This document shows, one piece after another, positions 36,120-46,994 of a stretch of 64,000 bases of DNA (the first letter of the stretch is position 1; each line of letters starts with the position of its first letter). A program made the translations under genes and the position numbers. The notes under the pieces are model-generated. The model was not told where the DNA came from. It did not search any database and saw nothing but the letters and a program-made list of their open reading frames with translations. Source of the DNA: Anagrus nilaparvatae (Eukaryota > Arthropoda > Insecta > Hymenoptera > Mymaridae); the NCBI GenBank assembly GCA_022575985.1, contig JAKSXM010000277.1, positions 1,426,001 through 1,490,000 of the forward strand, in the 5' to 3' direction.

Positions 36120-36648
36120 GAATTACGTCTAGACAGATTTATTAGAAATAAAATAATATAATATTATAATTAAAAATGCTTCATCAGCATCATCATTCCG
36201 AGAAACCGCACGTGCAAGAAAGTGCATAATAAGACCTCACATGAAGTACTGAAGGTGGGAATAAAGCCACCCCCATCATGCGCTTTGACAGACTAATTAC
36301 CAATGATTGAAGACACTGTTACTAAGGACACTAAATTTTCCGCGTTAAGCCAATTACGCGCATCGATCTCCTCCTCAACTCCCATTGCATAAACCCTTTA
36401 AAAGCTCTCACAAAAGCTCCTGACGGCAGAACGAACTGAAATACAGAACTGACTGAACTAACTAACTTGTACTCAGGTTGTCTCTCGACCGCTATTAAGA
36501 GATCTAAGCACGGCCAGCCATTTTATAAGTCAATAAATCAGCATTTTAATAACAAAAAGGACTTAGTTATTTGAATTCCTGTCACCAGTAAATGAGTTTA
36601 GCCAACAGGCTAAACCCGAATAAGAACATCCTCATTTATCTGTGTTTA
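36120..36648 (-). repeat. GC-richer LTR-like segment downstream of the minus MULE gene
   Basis: This 530-bp stretch is less AT-rich and non-repetitive compared with its neighbours, with AATAAA-type signals (AAGTCAATAAATCAG) and no open frame. Its edge next to the gene reads TGTTGTG on the minus strand, which could be an LTR tip. It may be a solo LTR that truncated the gene's 3' end. No target duplication could be verified. Confidence 0.3.
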
Positions 36649-36649
36649 T

Positions 36650-36958
36650 TCACATCCAAACACAACAATTGGTTCTTTCAATTACTTGAAAAACGCTGAA
36701 TACTTGTGCCGTAATTTTCTGCATCCAAAAATCTTTAAAACTTCTAACGAATCTTATCCATCTTTTATCATTTGGAAATTGATTTAATACTTCTTTTTCT
36801 AAGTATTCTAAGCCATCTTTAATTTTATTTGCAGGCAAAAGTGCCAAGTTCATAAACTTTTTAAGTATCTTATGATTTGAATCATCATAAGTTTTCGCTT
36901 CGTTAAGTGCCTCATTCTTATTTAAGATTCCATAATTTTTTGCAGATTCTATTAAATC
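36650..36958 (-). CDS. Exon 5 (terminal) of the minus FLYWCH-MULE gene
   Basis: Acceptor TTTTATAG at 36,959, phase 0, 309 nt. It has L-P-A-N-K, F-P-N-D-K-R-W, V-F-S-V-F and E-R-T-N as in MULE C-termini. It stops directly after R-T-N-C-C-V-W-M with TGA, and an AATAAA overlaps the region just downstream on the minus strand. The last ~60-100 residues found in the plus gene are absent. Confidence 0.72.
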   Translation of the reverse strand, partial: DLIESAKNYGILNKNEALNEAKTYDDSNHKILKKFMNLALLPANKIKDGLEYLEKEVLNQFPNDKRWIRFVRSFKDFWMQKITAQVFSVFQVIERTNCCVWM

Positions 36959-39900
36959 CTATAAAATTATTAATTTAGTAATTAAAATTTTTCTGCTTTA
37001 TCACACTTATTTACTAATTATGCAACTTTTTATTATATTTCTGCGCTGTGGATAAGCTCTGTTTTCTTATGTTAAGTTCGAATACATTCTTTTTTTTTAT
37101 AAATTATTTTTTACTTATAAATTATTTATGTCTATTTAATGCTTTAACTTTCAAACCAGCTTTCAGCCTATAAAGCCGAATGTCCTTAGCCTTATAAACT
37201 TATTGGCTGAAGATTCGTAACTTTTAAAAATAAATTAGAATTTTTCTTTTGGTTATTACCTACAGTTATATTATTTTTTTATATATTGATTACGAAAATT
37301 GAAGTTAAAGTTAGGTTTCTGACAAAAGATTATCAAAAAACGAATTAAACATGTTACTTTCTTTGTGCGCAGACCAATAAAACTTATGTTTCTTGTAGCT
37401 CAAAAAGTACACTATGTCAATAAAATCATAAACTGCTTATGAAAAATTTCAACTATTTGAGTCATTTTTTAAAGGAAATAAAAAAAAGTAAAAGATTTGA
37501 ACACAGAATCTTATTTTTCACGTACTTTGAACTACCATTTTTTAGTATTTATTAAGTATACCACCCACCAAATGCTGATCACACGTTAAATGAACAAGTA
37601 TTTTGTAGTATATGATTTATAAAATTCTTTTAATTTTGGAATATTTTAGGTCCATGAATATGAATATGAAGTCGCCCTCGATAGGTTTTTTCACGATATG
37701 CTTTGCGTGTTCTTCTAGATTTTGACAGATAACTTGTACTTGGTATATTCCCATAGTGAGTGTTCTTACAATAACGTAATTTTCGGCTTAAATAGGAATA
37801 TTAGTATTAAGTTATGAAAATATTAATTTTAAGAGTTGTATTAAGATAGAGACTTCCGGTTTAGACAATGTGTTTTTAGTAATCTTTTTAATTGTTGTCA
37901 CAGCACTCCTACAAGGATACTGCTTATGCTTTTCGAAGTCACTGAACACGAGTATATAAGATAAAGTTAAATGATCTAATAACTTACAACAATTAATATT
38001 TATGAAAACACAAAAAATAACCCAATGTCGCTTATTATGAGCAACTCGGTTATCTTATTAAAAAATGATTTCATACTCGCCTTCAACGACCCGCAAAACG
38101 TAAGCAATTAATTAAAATGTAAAACTTCTCATTGTGGCAAATATGCTATTTTCGATTACAAAAGAATTTCATATTTATACAAAAAACATAAATATTATTT
38201 GAAAAATTTTATTATCATAAGAAAGTTATAGTCTAAGCGTCAGTAATGTTAAATGCATAAAAAAATTTTATCTGCACGAGAACGCTATATCATAAAAATT
38301 TGGTACATAGTTAGCAAGATAGGTAAATTCTTGAAACGGATTATTAATTGAGCCTATTTTTGAAACTGCAAAAGGGTTTTCGGGGTCGCTGAGAACGATT
38401 TTTAATACACATTTCTAAAAATAAAAAGCCATCTCAAAATGGCGTTTTTATAACACCAAAGGCTATTATCTATTATTAACACATTCGCTGCGGCATGGGC
38501 GAAATGCGCCCATGATCCCATGTATTTTAAATGGAGTCACGTGACCTGACGCAGCGAATGTGTTAAAATATAGAAATAATTAAAATTTATAAAATACGAT
38601 TTTCTTGATTTTTTTAACATTTTTAGCCTAAAAATCATGTAAAATCTAAAAATAAAAACAAAAGTTACGTCTGTTAGTAATAAAAATTAAGTTTTTTTTT
38701 TACTTTACTTTTTATTTTCTATCAAAATGTATATAAATTAATGTACCCAAAAATAAATAAAATCCCATTTTATAAATTTTTCATTTTTTCTATATTTTAA
38801 TAATCTATTTTAATTAAATTAATTAGTATTTTAACGTTCTACATATTTTTCAAATAATTATATTAGAAACGATCATTTCGAACTAACAATATTTATCTTT
38901 GTCAAATTGAGATGTATCATTCCAAGGAGAATAGACCACAATTACTGTATCCTTTTAAAATTTCCTGCAGTATTTTAATTTTCGGTCAGATTTTCATTTG
39001 ATCACGTGACTTGGCGGGAAATCAGCATAGCAAGTAACAAGTGGAAATTAAGGAAAACGGATAATTAACGAAAATCGGTATTATCGCTTAAAAAAAAATT
39101 ACTCTAGGATAATGTTTTGCAGTAAAAAATATTTAATTTTGAAAAATTTTGAAGAAAAAAAATTTTTGTCTTCAGCGAGAAACTTTTCGGGTATTTTTAC
39201 TTAACCTATTAAATCCGAAGGCCGCTTTTACGTGTCGATTTGCAAACCGCTTCAAAAAATATATTATATACTAGAAACTAGACATTATAAATAAAATGAT
39301 GGTCCCTTAAGTAAAAAGAGTTGCTTTTTAAGAATCCAAGGTCAGATTTTTGATTTAGACAAAATTATAAAAAAAACGTTACGTAAAAGCCCTGATTATT
39401 ATGTAACAAAACGCTGTAATTTTACTAAAAATCTCTACATTTTCATTTATTTAATGTTTACAACTTATATTTTCACCAATAGAAAAAAAATTTAATTTTG
39501 GAAAATGAAAAAATAATTTTTCATTCGCATCCAGAGCCCATGTAAAAGTATTTTATACTTACTCGTATATGGGTCGATATTCCTCAAGTGTATGTAAACC
39601 TAATTCTTGGGTCTTCAAATGAGTCCCAAAATATTATTTGCTCAAAGTAATATCGAAAATAAGTTACATCCCCAACTTTTAGCCTCCTAGGTCTTCTCCT
39701 TGAATTTTTACAGCCAAATTACTTTTTTTTGTGCTTTTTATTTTTTTTAATTTTAAGAGCGCAAAAATTACTAAAAACTCTCTCAGAGTCTTATTTTATT
39801 GCAAAAAAAATTTTCCTCATAGGTCCGACTAGGAAATTTCCCTGGATATCCTAGAAATCAAATAAATACGTTCCAACTTCTAGCATTCATAACTCCCCTG

Positions 39901-42900
39901 CTGACAAACCAATTTTACTTTTTAAATACCAAAAATTTTTGTCTTCGTGTACACTTCTTATGGTAAAATATTTATTTTGTTTTTTGGCTTCCTTAAAAAA
40001 TTAGAGCAAAAAAACTGATTCCATAATTTTAATTTTTTAAAAATTTTAAATTTCCTGTCAAGTCACGTGACCAATCAAAAATCTGACCAAAAATTTGGAT
40101 TCCGCGGGAAATTTTACCTAAGCATATATATTTGTATGTTTTTACAAAGCTTATATGTTGAAACAGCAAAATTTGAAAGAATTTCCTGATTAATGTAAAT
40201 TAATGTAGCACAATTAAAAAAAAAAAAAAAGTAGGGTTAAATCCAGCTGATTGATGTCGTCTTGCAAAATAACCTTCACCAATTGACCCAAAATTTGGCA
40301 GATGTTTTTATATATATGAAACATGATTCCTCACAATTGTTTAGCCCTCTAGGTGCAAAAGTGCCTACATTGGGCCCATTCGAATTTTTTTGGAAGTTTT
40401 CAAATTTACTCATAATTTTTTTAGCAATCAAATTATAAAACCGAAAAAATGCCAAAAAAAATATTTTCAATAGATACCCCTATGAAAAAGTTCCCGATGA
40501 ATTCGATTTTTTGGTTGATATTAGCTAAAATGCTTCAAAATGCCAGAAAATGAAGAATTTCTACCACAGATGCGGTAATTCGAATTTCTAAAAAATCAAA
40601 ATCAGAGTTCGAAATCTTCATTTTCTGGCGACTTGAAGCATTTTAGGCTAATACCAACCAAAAAATTGAATTCACCGGGAAATTTTTCATAGGGGTATCT
40701 ATTGAAAATATTTTTGTGTGCATATTTTCGGTTTTATAAATTGATTGCTAAAAAAATTATGAGAAAATTTGAAAACTTCCAAAAAAATTCGAATGGGCCC
40801 AATGTGGGCATATATATAAAAACATCTGCTAAATTCGAGGTCAATCGGTGAAGGTCATTTTGCAAGAAGACACCATTCAGCTGAATTTAACCCTACTTTT
40901 TTTTTTTTTTTTTAATTGTGCTAAATTAATCGACATTAATCAGGAAATTCTTTCAAATTTTACTGTTTCAACATAATATAAGCTTTGTAAAAACATAAAA
41001 ACATATATGCTGAGGTAAAATTTCCCGCGGAATCCAAATTTTTGGTCAGATTTTTGATTGGTCACGTGACTTGGCGGGAAATTTGAAATTTTTAAAAAAT
41101 GAAAATTTTGGAATCAGTTTTTTTGCTCTAATTTTTTAAGGAAGCCAAAAAACAAAACAAAAATTTTACCTTAAGAATTGTACACGAAGAAAAAAATTAT
41201 TGGTATTTAAAAAGTAAAATTAGTTTGTCATCAGGGGAGTTAAGAACTTGGAACGTATTTATTTAATTTCTCGCGCATGCGCAGCTCGAAAAAAATTTGA
41301 ACCACGGAATCGGATAGCCAGGGAAATTTCCTATCCGGGCCTAAGAAGAATTTTTGCAATAAAATAAGAGTCTGAGAGAGTTTTTAGTAATTTTTGCGCT
41401 CTTAAAATTTAAAAAAATAAAAATCACAAAAAAAAGTAATTTGGCTGTAAAAAATCAAGGAGAAGACCTAGGAGGCTAAAAATTGGGGGCTTAACTTTGT
41501 TCGATAGTACTTTGAGCGAAAAATATTTTGGGACCGATTTGAAGACCAAAGAATTAGGTTTACATACACTTGAGTAATATCGACCCATATTATTTTTAAT
41601 TTTAGCATTATTTACTTTTTCAAACAAATTTTTCTCAAAATTTTCCATCCGCCATTTTGAAAATTTTTTCTCGCGGTGAAAATATAAGTTGTAAACATAA
41701 AATAAATAAAAGTGTAGCAGTTTTAAGCAAGATTACAGCATTTTGTAACATAATAATTAGGGCTTTTACGAAACGTTTTTTTTATAATTTGGCCAACTTT
41801 GACCCACTGTACTGACTTTCCAGAAGTCTAAATCGAAAATCTGACCTCGGATTCTTAACAAGCAACTCTTTTTACTTAAGATACCATCATTTCATTTATA
41901 ATTTCTAGTATTTAATATATTTTTTGAATCGGTTTACAAATCGACACGTAAAAGCGGCCTTCGGACTTAATGGGTTAAAGTTGGGAACATTTTAATTTTC
42001 CCGCGAATCGACACTGAAAGGGCTAAATCTGACTGAAAATTCGAATTTCTCATCAAATTTAAAATTGACAACTTTTTTTTTTAACGTTTTCTAGAGCTTT
42101 TTTACGAGACTTTCAAAAATGGTGGCTGAGGGGATAAATTTTACCAAAAAATATTAAAACGGTATATCACCCTACAAAATGTATATAAAACCTTCAGATT
42201 CGAGGGATCATCAATTTTTAAGTTGTTTTTTCGAGATAAAAAATAATTTTTTTATTTTTGAGACCTCGCGTGTCATTTTGAGCTAATTATCCATGGAATT
42301 ACCCATGTATAAAGCTGAATGACAATAATTTTCTTGTGTTTTTTTAATTGCTCACACAAGATCTAATGAAACCATTTTTCTGATTCCAGAATAGAATTCT
42401 AAGATTAATATCCTAAGCGAACCGTGTAGGAAATATTTGGTAAAAAGAAATATAATAAGAAATAAAATAATAAGATTTAATTTGCTCGAGTATGTTTAAG
42501 TAATGAAATGTCATTGTAAATCCCAAATCTGAGGGTTTAGCCCACGAAGCCTACACTAGATTATTAAATATTCTATTTTCAAGTTCTATCGACTAAAAAT
42601 GTTTTAAAATTTATTTGCTACAAAAAGTAAGAATAAGAAATCATAGAATTTTAAAATAAATTCAGCAACATAAGTTTCTTTCAAAAATTGCTTCATGTTT
42701 TCAACATATTGAAAAGATTAAAATTGATTGTAAAGTTTTTTCTAACATATACATTTAAGTACAATAACAATTTTATTAAAATAAGACTTTAAAATATATA
42801 CTTACGTTGATAAAATGGAAGTAACTTCCATAAACTTTTATGTTTTCAAAATGTTCTTTTAAGGATTTATGCAAAGGTGGATAAAACATAGTTACAGCTA

Positions 42901-45900
42901 AAGTAGGCCTAAAATTCGGAATTTTTATTTTCAGATGATTCCAAAATGACCCAATTGCTTTTGATGTTAAATTATTTAGTAATCCCCAAGCCAATGGTAC
43001 AACCTAAGAGTTTTTTATATATATTTTCATTGGTTAAACAAGTGAAATATAGTTTTCTTATTTAATTTCTATTCTGCTTTTATAAAATTAATATTTTAAT
43101 CATTAAAACTTACCACGTTAAATTTTTGGACCATAACTGTCATTACAGCTTTAATTCCTTTTATATTAGGTTGAATGCAATATAAAATATCAATAAATAT
43201 TTTCTGAACTCCTTCAATTTCTTGAATTAGTTCGTTATTATATAAAATCATCTGGTCACGTTTTGACGATGATTTTAATAGTTCCACATTCATCGTCATA
43301 GTGATATTTCCAATTTTATTCGTTAAAGGTTCAGGATAATGATGCAAGTGGTTATGAAATTTTTGTAAATTGCTGTATATCAAAGAAACGCCTTCATGCA
43401 ACTGATGTTTTTTTCTATTGGATGGTTCAGAATTTTTAAATCCAGTTTGTTTGACCGTCCTATCGATAATAAAAATAATATAGAGACGTATTTAATAATT
43501 AGAAAACCATACATAAATGAAATAACGAATAGAAATTGCCGGGGCTATGTTTATATGCCTTCGTCCTCTGATGTTACACAAGTATTCTAAATTTAACGTA
43601 AACTTAATAAATATTTAAGAAAATCATCCATATGAAAAATTAAATTTTATCATTAACATAAAATTGAGAATATTTTAAAGCTACTATTATTTTTGAAATA
43701 ACTTTTTAAAGTTTTTACAATAATTTTTTGATTATAAATATTATTTTAAAATTATCAATTTCATTTAAGGAAAAAAAAATGCTAAGAAATTAAAAATTTT
43801 AATTAATTAAATTTTTTTCAGCTTGTAATGATCTCCGAGATTATTTTTTTTAATCTATTTCAAATTGCTTGTGGATTTAATGATTTTACTTCTGAAGTCT
43901 GACTATAACATTCGATTATAAAAGCATAGAATTTTAATAATTTACAATAATAATAAATATGCGCATAAATGCTTACTCATTAAAAATTTTTTCGCAAGGA
44001 TTTAAGGTGTCTGCGTCTTTTTTCATACTTTTAATTATTTTACTTTTAATAGCTTTTGGTTTACTTTTTGCTTGATTATCATCTTCATTATGCTTTGGCT
44101 TTGGACATGTATGCTTGAAATCAACGTCATGAAATTTATACGTCCCATCTTCATAAGTATAAATTTTTAAATGACATTGTCGGAAATGATTACAAAAGTA
44201 CCTGTTACAAAAATATTAAAACCAATTTTTACAAAAAATTAATAATAAAAAATTTTTTTCAATTAATTACTTATATATCACTTTATTGGCTTATACGGGT
44301 TGCTGACTTAGAAAATAAAAACTGTAGATCATATAATCAGAAAAGAATAAAAATAATCAAATTAAATATATACTTTCACAAAACATCAGTCTAAAATAAA
44401 AATTCCTAAAAAATTTTATACTTCTTTATCATCTTTTCGGTTACTCAAATATTGACTGCAAGGCAAATGGTCAAAAAATTGCTTTTTTTTTTAATTATAA
44501 TTTTTCATAATTAAATCTTTCATAAAAATCAAGATTAGTTGAAACATAACTAATTAATGTCAAAAAATTTCTACATACAAAAATTAAAATACTTTAGGTT
44601 TTAATGGTAAAGTGAAAGTTTGAAATAATTTTCTTCGAAAACTTATAACTGTGGGTTAAGACATTTTGCCTTGCAGCCAAAGATATATCCGATGATTTTT
44701 ATGAGCATGGTTTAATTTTTGTTTCTGATCTTAAAGTAACGATAACAGAAAAGTTACAGACAAACTTATATGCAAGAAAAATTTAAGATTCACTCTAAAA
44801 AACGAAAATATTAAGTCCACACAAGACGGGGCTATTTAGTAACTAAAATACTTAAATAAATTAAGTTTTAAAAAAATTAAATAGCGTATATTTATTCTGA
44901 AATAAAAGAAATTTGTAAATGTTGCATTTTATATTATATTACATTAAAAATTATTGTTTTTTTTATTTAAAGACAAATATTATTTACTGTTTGATTCAGA
45001 TGGTATGATTAATTTATTTATCTATTTTATTATAATGCCGAAAATGTGCGTAATTTACATAAAAATATCGTTAAATGACAGTGATATACTAATACAATAT
45101 GTATATTATGTTTATTCATTAATTTCTTTGCTTATAAAAATTTTTGCAAGAATGAATTCGAAGATGAAATTTGAAGGTAAGTGAATATACATTTTAAAAA
45201 ATATTTAGCATTAGCAATTATAATTAGTTTAAAATAAGATTCTTTATTATATTTAAAAATTAATATAGTTTTATAAATAATGTAAATAAATTTAAAGTCC
45301 TTTTTTTATATTATTTAGAGTCTCAATACCAGCGCGCATATACTATGCACTGAGTTAAATATATCAACCCTCGAGTGTCGACTCTAGAGGCTTTAAGTTT
45401 CGAGCGTCAAGCATCATGCCGTACTATATACATAATAATATAAGCATTGTGCACCTACTTTGTTTTTAACTCAGCGCCTATGCTTACTATACCACGAAGC
45501 CTAAGCCACAAAATTGATGCATGGTGCTTGTAAATTTTTTTCCGTGATTTATAACGCTCAAAACTGGAAAAAGTCCCTTAAAAACAGCGTGACAAAAACT
45601 GCATATCGAAGCCCTATTTTAATTTTGCATATAACTAAAAAACGTTGAAAATAGAATTGTCTGTGTCTTTATTTGAATACAAAGTTAAGAAATATTTTTT
45701 ATTAACTTTTAGTAAAGAAAATCTTTAAATAAAAAATTTAAATAAAATAATATGGCAATACTTTCAACCGAGCCTTAAATATTAATATGTGATAGCGTGC
45801 GCTAGGATAGCAAAGAATAATAAAAAATTTAAACATATAATAAGGGGAAGGGGAGGTAGATTTATTTTTAATGTTTAGTTAATAAAGTATGAGATGAAAG

Positions 45901-46102
45901 TAAAATAATATTTAAAAAAAAAGCTGTGTAGCCAGAGCCTGTAATAAAAAATAAATAAAACATTCTTTACTTACGTTTTCCCTCCACTCTTATTGCGTTT
46001 TTTTCGTCCTTGATACCACCAGGTATCACCTATTTTTATAGGAACATCTTCTTCAAGAGTTTTACTTGAAGAAAAGTTGCTAACCTCTTTTTCAGAGGTC
46101 AT
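36650..46102 (-). CDS. FLYWCH-MULE gene, minus strand: open spliced frame, catalytic motif lost
   Basis: A five-exon model (46,102-45,975; 44,201-43,977; 43,414-43,114; 43,003-42,806; 36,958-36,650) uses GT-AG introns and joins in frame to 386 codons. The N-terminus forms a FLYWCH-type zinc finger across exons 1-2: W-W-Y-Q-G, then Y-F-C-x5-C and H-x5-H-x-C, a likely DNA-binding module. Exons 3-5 align with the MULE transposase core of the plus-strand gene starting at 46,901 (shared V-V-P-x-A-W, E-N-I-K-V, F-P-N-D, R-T-N). The second catalytic motif, DFE in active members, reads M-F-Y-P here, and the GC-x-FH motif has lost its Cys. It therefore cannot be a normal transposase. An intact frame with a lost active site suggests domestication or a young relic. 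No transcript evidence is available. Confidence 0.72.
36971..38475. other. Intron 4 of the minus gene, distal part: no gene
   Basis: AT-rich intron sequence. 37,600-37,760 and 38,330-38,470 hold weak similarity (CATAAAACC, GGGGTCGCTGAGAACGA) to the palindromic family at 47,425-48,245. Nothing else was recognised. Confidence 0.5.
38476..38566. mobile_element. 83-bp piggyBac-type hairpin MITE with TTAA on both sides
   Basis: TTAA-CACATTCGCTGCG ... CGCAGCGAATGTG-TTAA. The 13-bp inverted tips are perfect and TTAA at 38,476-38,479 and 38,563-38,566 is the piggyBac target. The interior holds ATGGGCGAAATGCGCCCAT (another hairpin) and GTCACGTGAC. Confidence 0.8.
39201..41978. mobile_element. 2.77-kb piggyBac-type foldback element with TTAA ends
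   Basis: The element 39,205-41,974 is flanked by TTAA at 39,201-39,204 and 41,975-41,978. Its tips are CCTATTAAATCCGAAGGCCG and the inverse of CCCATTAAGTCCGAAGGCCG, resembling piggyBac termini. The two halves are long inverted repeats meeting near 40,590, so the whole element folds back on itself with ~1.35-kb arms. There is no transposase; frames at 40,276 and 41,424 are shadows. It lies in intron 4 of the minus MULE gene. Confidence 0.85.
41979..42805. other. Intron 4 of the minus gene, proximal part: no gene
   Basis: AT-rich intron sequence directly after the foldback element up to the exon 4 donor. No other feature was seen. Confidence 0.5.
42806..43003 (-). CDS. Exon 4 of the minus FLYWCH-MULE gene
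   Basis: 198 nt, phase 0 at both ends, identical in length and phase to exon 4 of the plus gene. It contains V-V-P-L-A-W and E-N-I-K-V-Y-G-S-Y-F-H-F; the DFE triad is replaced and the Cys before F-H is missing. Confidence 0.75.
43114..43414 (-). CDS. Exon 3 of the minus FLYWCH-MULE gene
   Basis: 301 nt using the acceptor CAATAG at 43,415-43,420, the only nearby AG that keeps the frame open. It ends at donor GTAAGT (43,113) in phase 0. The C-terminal part (I-D-I-L-Y-C-I-Q-P-N-I-K-G) aligns with D-G-T-F-x4-P-x-N-V-K-G in the plus gene, so the first catalytic Asp may be retained. Confidence 0.65.
43977..44201 (-). CDS. Exon 2 of the minus FLYWCH-MULE gene (zinc ligands)
   Basis: 225 nt after acceptor TTTTTGTAACAG. 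It opens with T-Y-F-C-N-H-F-R-Q-C and carries H-D-V-D-F-K-H-T-C, completing the C2H2/C-type FLYWCH finger. A Lys-rich linker follows. Donor GTAAGC at 43,976, phase 2. Confidence 0.72.
44202..45974. other. Intron 1 of the minus gene: no gene
   Basis: AT-rich; a short imperfect inverted pair around 45,331-45,495 (CACTGAGTTAAA / TTTAACTCAGCG) encloses a slightly GC-richer patch with GTCGACTCTAGAGG. The frame at 44,954 shows no domain. Confidence 0.5.
45975..46102 (-). CDS. Exon 1 of the minus FLYWCH-MULE gene
   Basis: 128 nt from ATG 46,102. It encodes 42 residues ending in a basic stretch after W-W-Y-Q-G, the first half of the FLYWCH finger. Donor GTAAGTAA starts at 45,974 in phase 2. Confidence 0.7.
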
Positions 46103-46900
46103 TTTTATAATTATCACACGCATACTTAATTTACCAATATGTTAAATAAATAACATACACAAATTACGTAAATAGCAATTTCTTTCTGAATAATTTTTAA
46201 TTGTATTAAAAATGTCAAGCAAAAACACCAGTTTTAAGAAAAAGCCGAAACAAATATAAATTATTAATTCTAAAAGTACTTTATACTAAATAATTATAGT
46301 TTCTATGAAAATAACTGACGAACAAGTTTAACACGAAGATTCTTTAACACAGTGAAGATAAAAATATGGCACACTGTTTTAAAATTTCACTTCTTACACA
46401 CACTCACAAACATATAAAGAGAAAATTTCAATAATCGCAATTTTAACGTTTCTGGATTACTTCTGCAATCAACTTCTATACACTGCGCGCCGCTTTTTCC
46501 CCGAATCTCTCCCAGACATGTATACTCTTTTTGACAAGCAAGCGAACAGAAAGAGATAGAAACTATAGACTTCGATTAACCTCCCCCTTTATTACCATAC
46601 ATAAACAAGTGCTTCGCGCGCGCTATATAGAGTTCTATATCTATAACTGTTCTTGCAAATAAAAGAGACACATATGATTTTTTATTTATTAATTATTCAA
46701 TAAATTGTAATTTTTAATTACTTTAATTTTTAGATTTAATATTAGAAAACAGCTTTTTGTGTAAAAAAAGTTACAAAAATGCATGAGCAAATAGTTTAAA
46801 TATGCACGATTCATTTTTATTAATTTCAAAAAGTTTATAAAAAAATAATAATTAGTAAAGGATTTAAAAAGAAGTGCTAAAAATTTCTGTAATAACTAAA
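46103..46900. promoter_or_regulatory. Shared 798-bp head-to-head intergenic region
   Basis: The only DNA between the two divergent start codons. It contains a GC-richer island (46,470-46,650) with GCGCGCCGC, a C-run, and CTTCGCGCGCGCTATATAGA, where TATATA could serve as a TATA box for the plus gene. Bidirectional promoter activity is an inference from geometry and composition. Confidence 0.4.
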
Positions 46901-46994
46901 ATGTTAGAAAAAGATGGTTGCATATTTTTTGATAATGGAGGTGTACATTATAATGAATACAACTATAAAAAAAAAATTCGGCTACAGAAAATAC
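46901..46994 (+). CDS. Exon 1 of the plus FLYWCH-MULE gene
   Basis: Starts ATG 46,901 and ends before GTAAGTAA at 46,995. It encodes the first half of the finger (G-C-I-F-F-D-N-G-G-V-H-Y-N-E-Y). A run of ten A at 46,967-46,976 leaves the exon in phase 1, whereas exon 2 needs phase 2 as in the minus gene. Confidence 0.6.
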
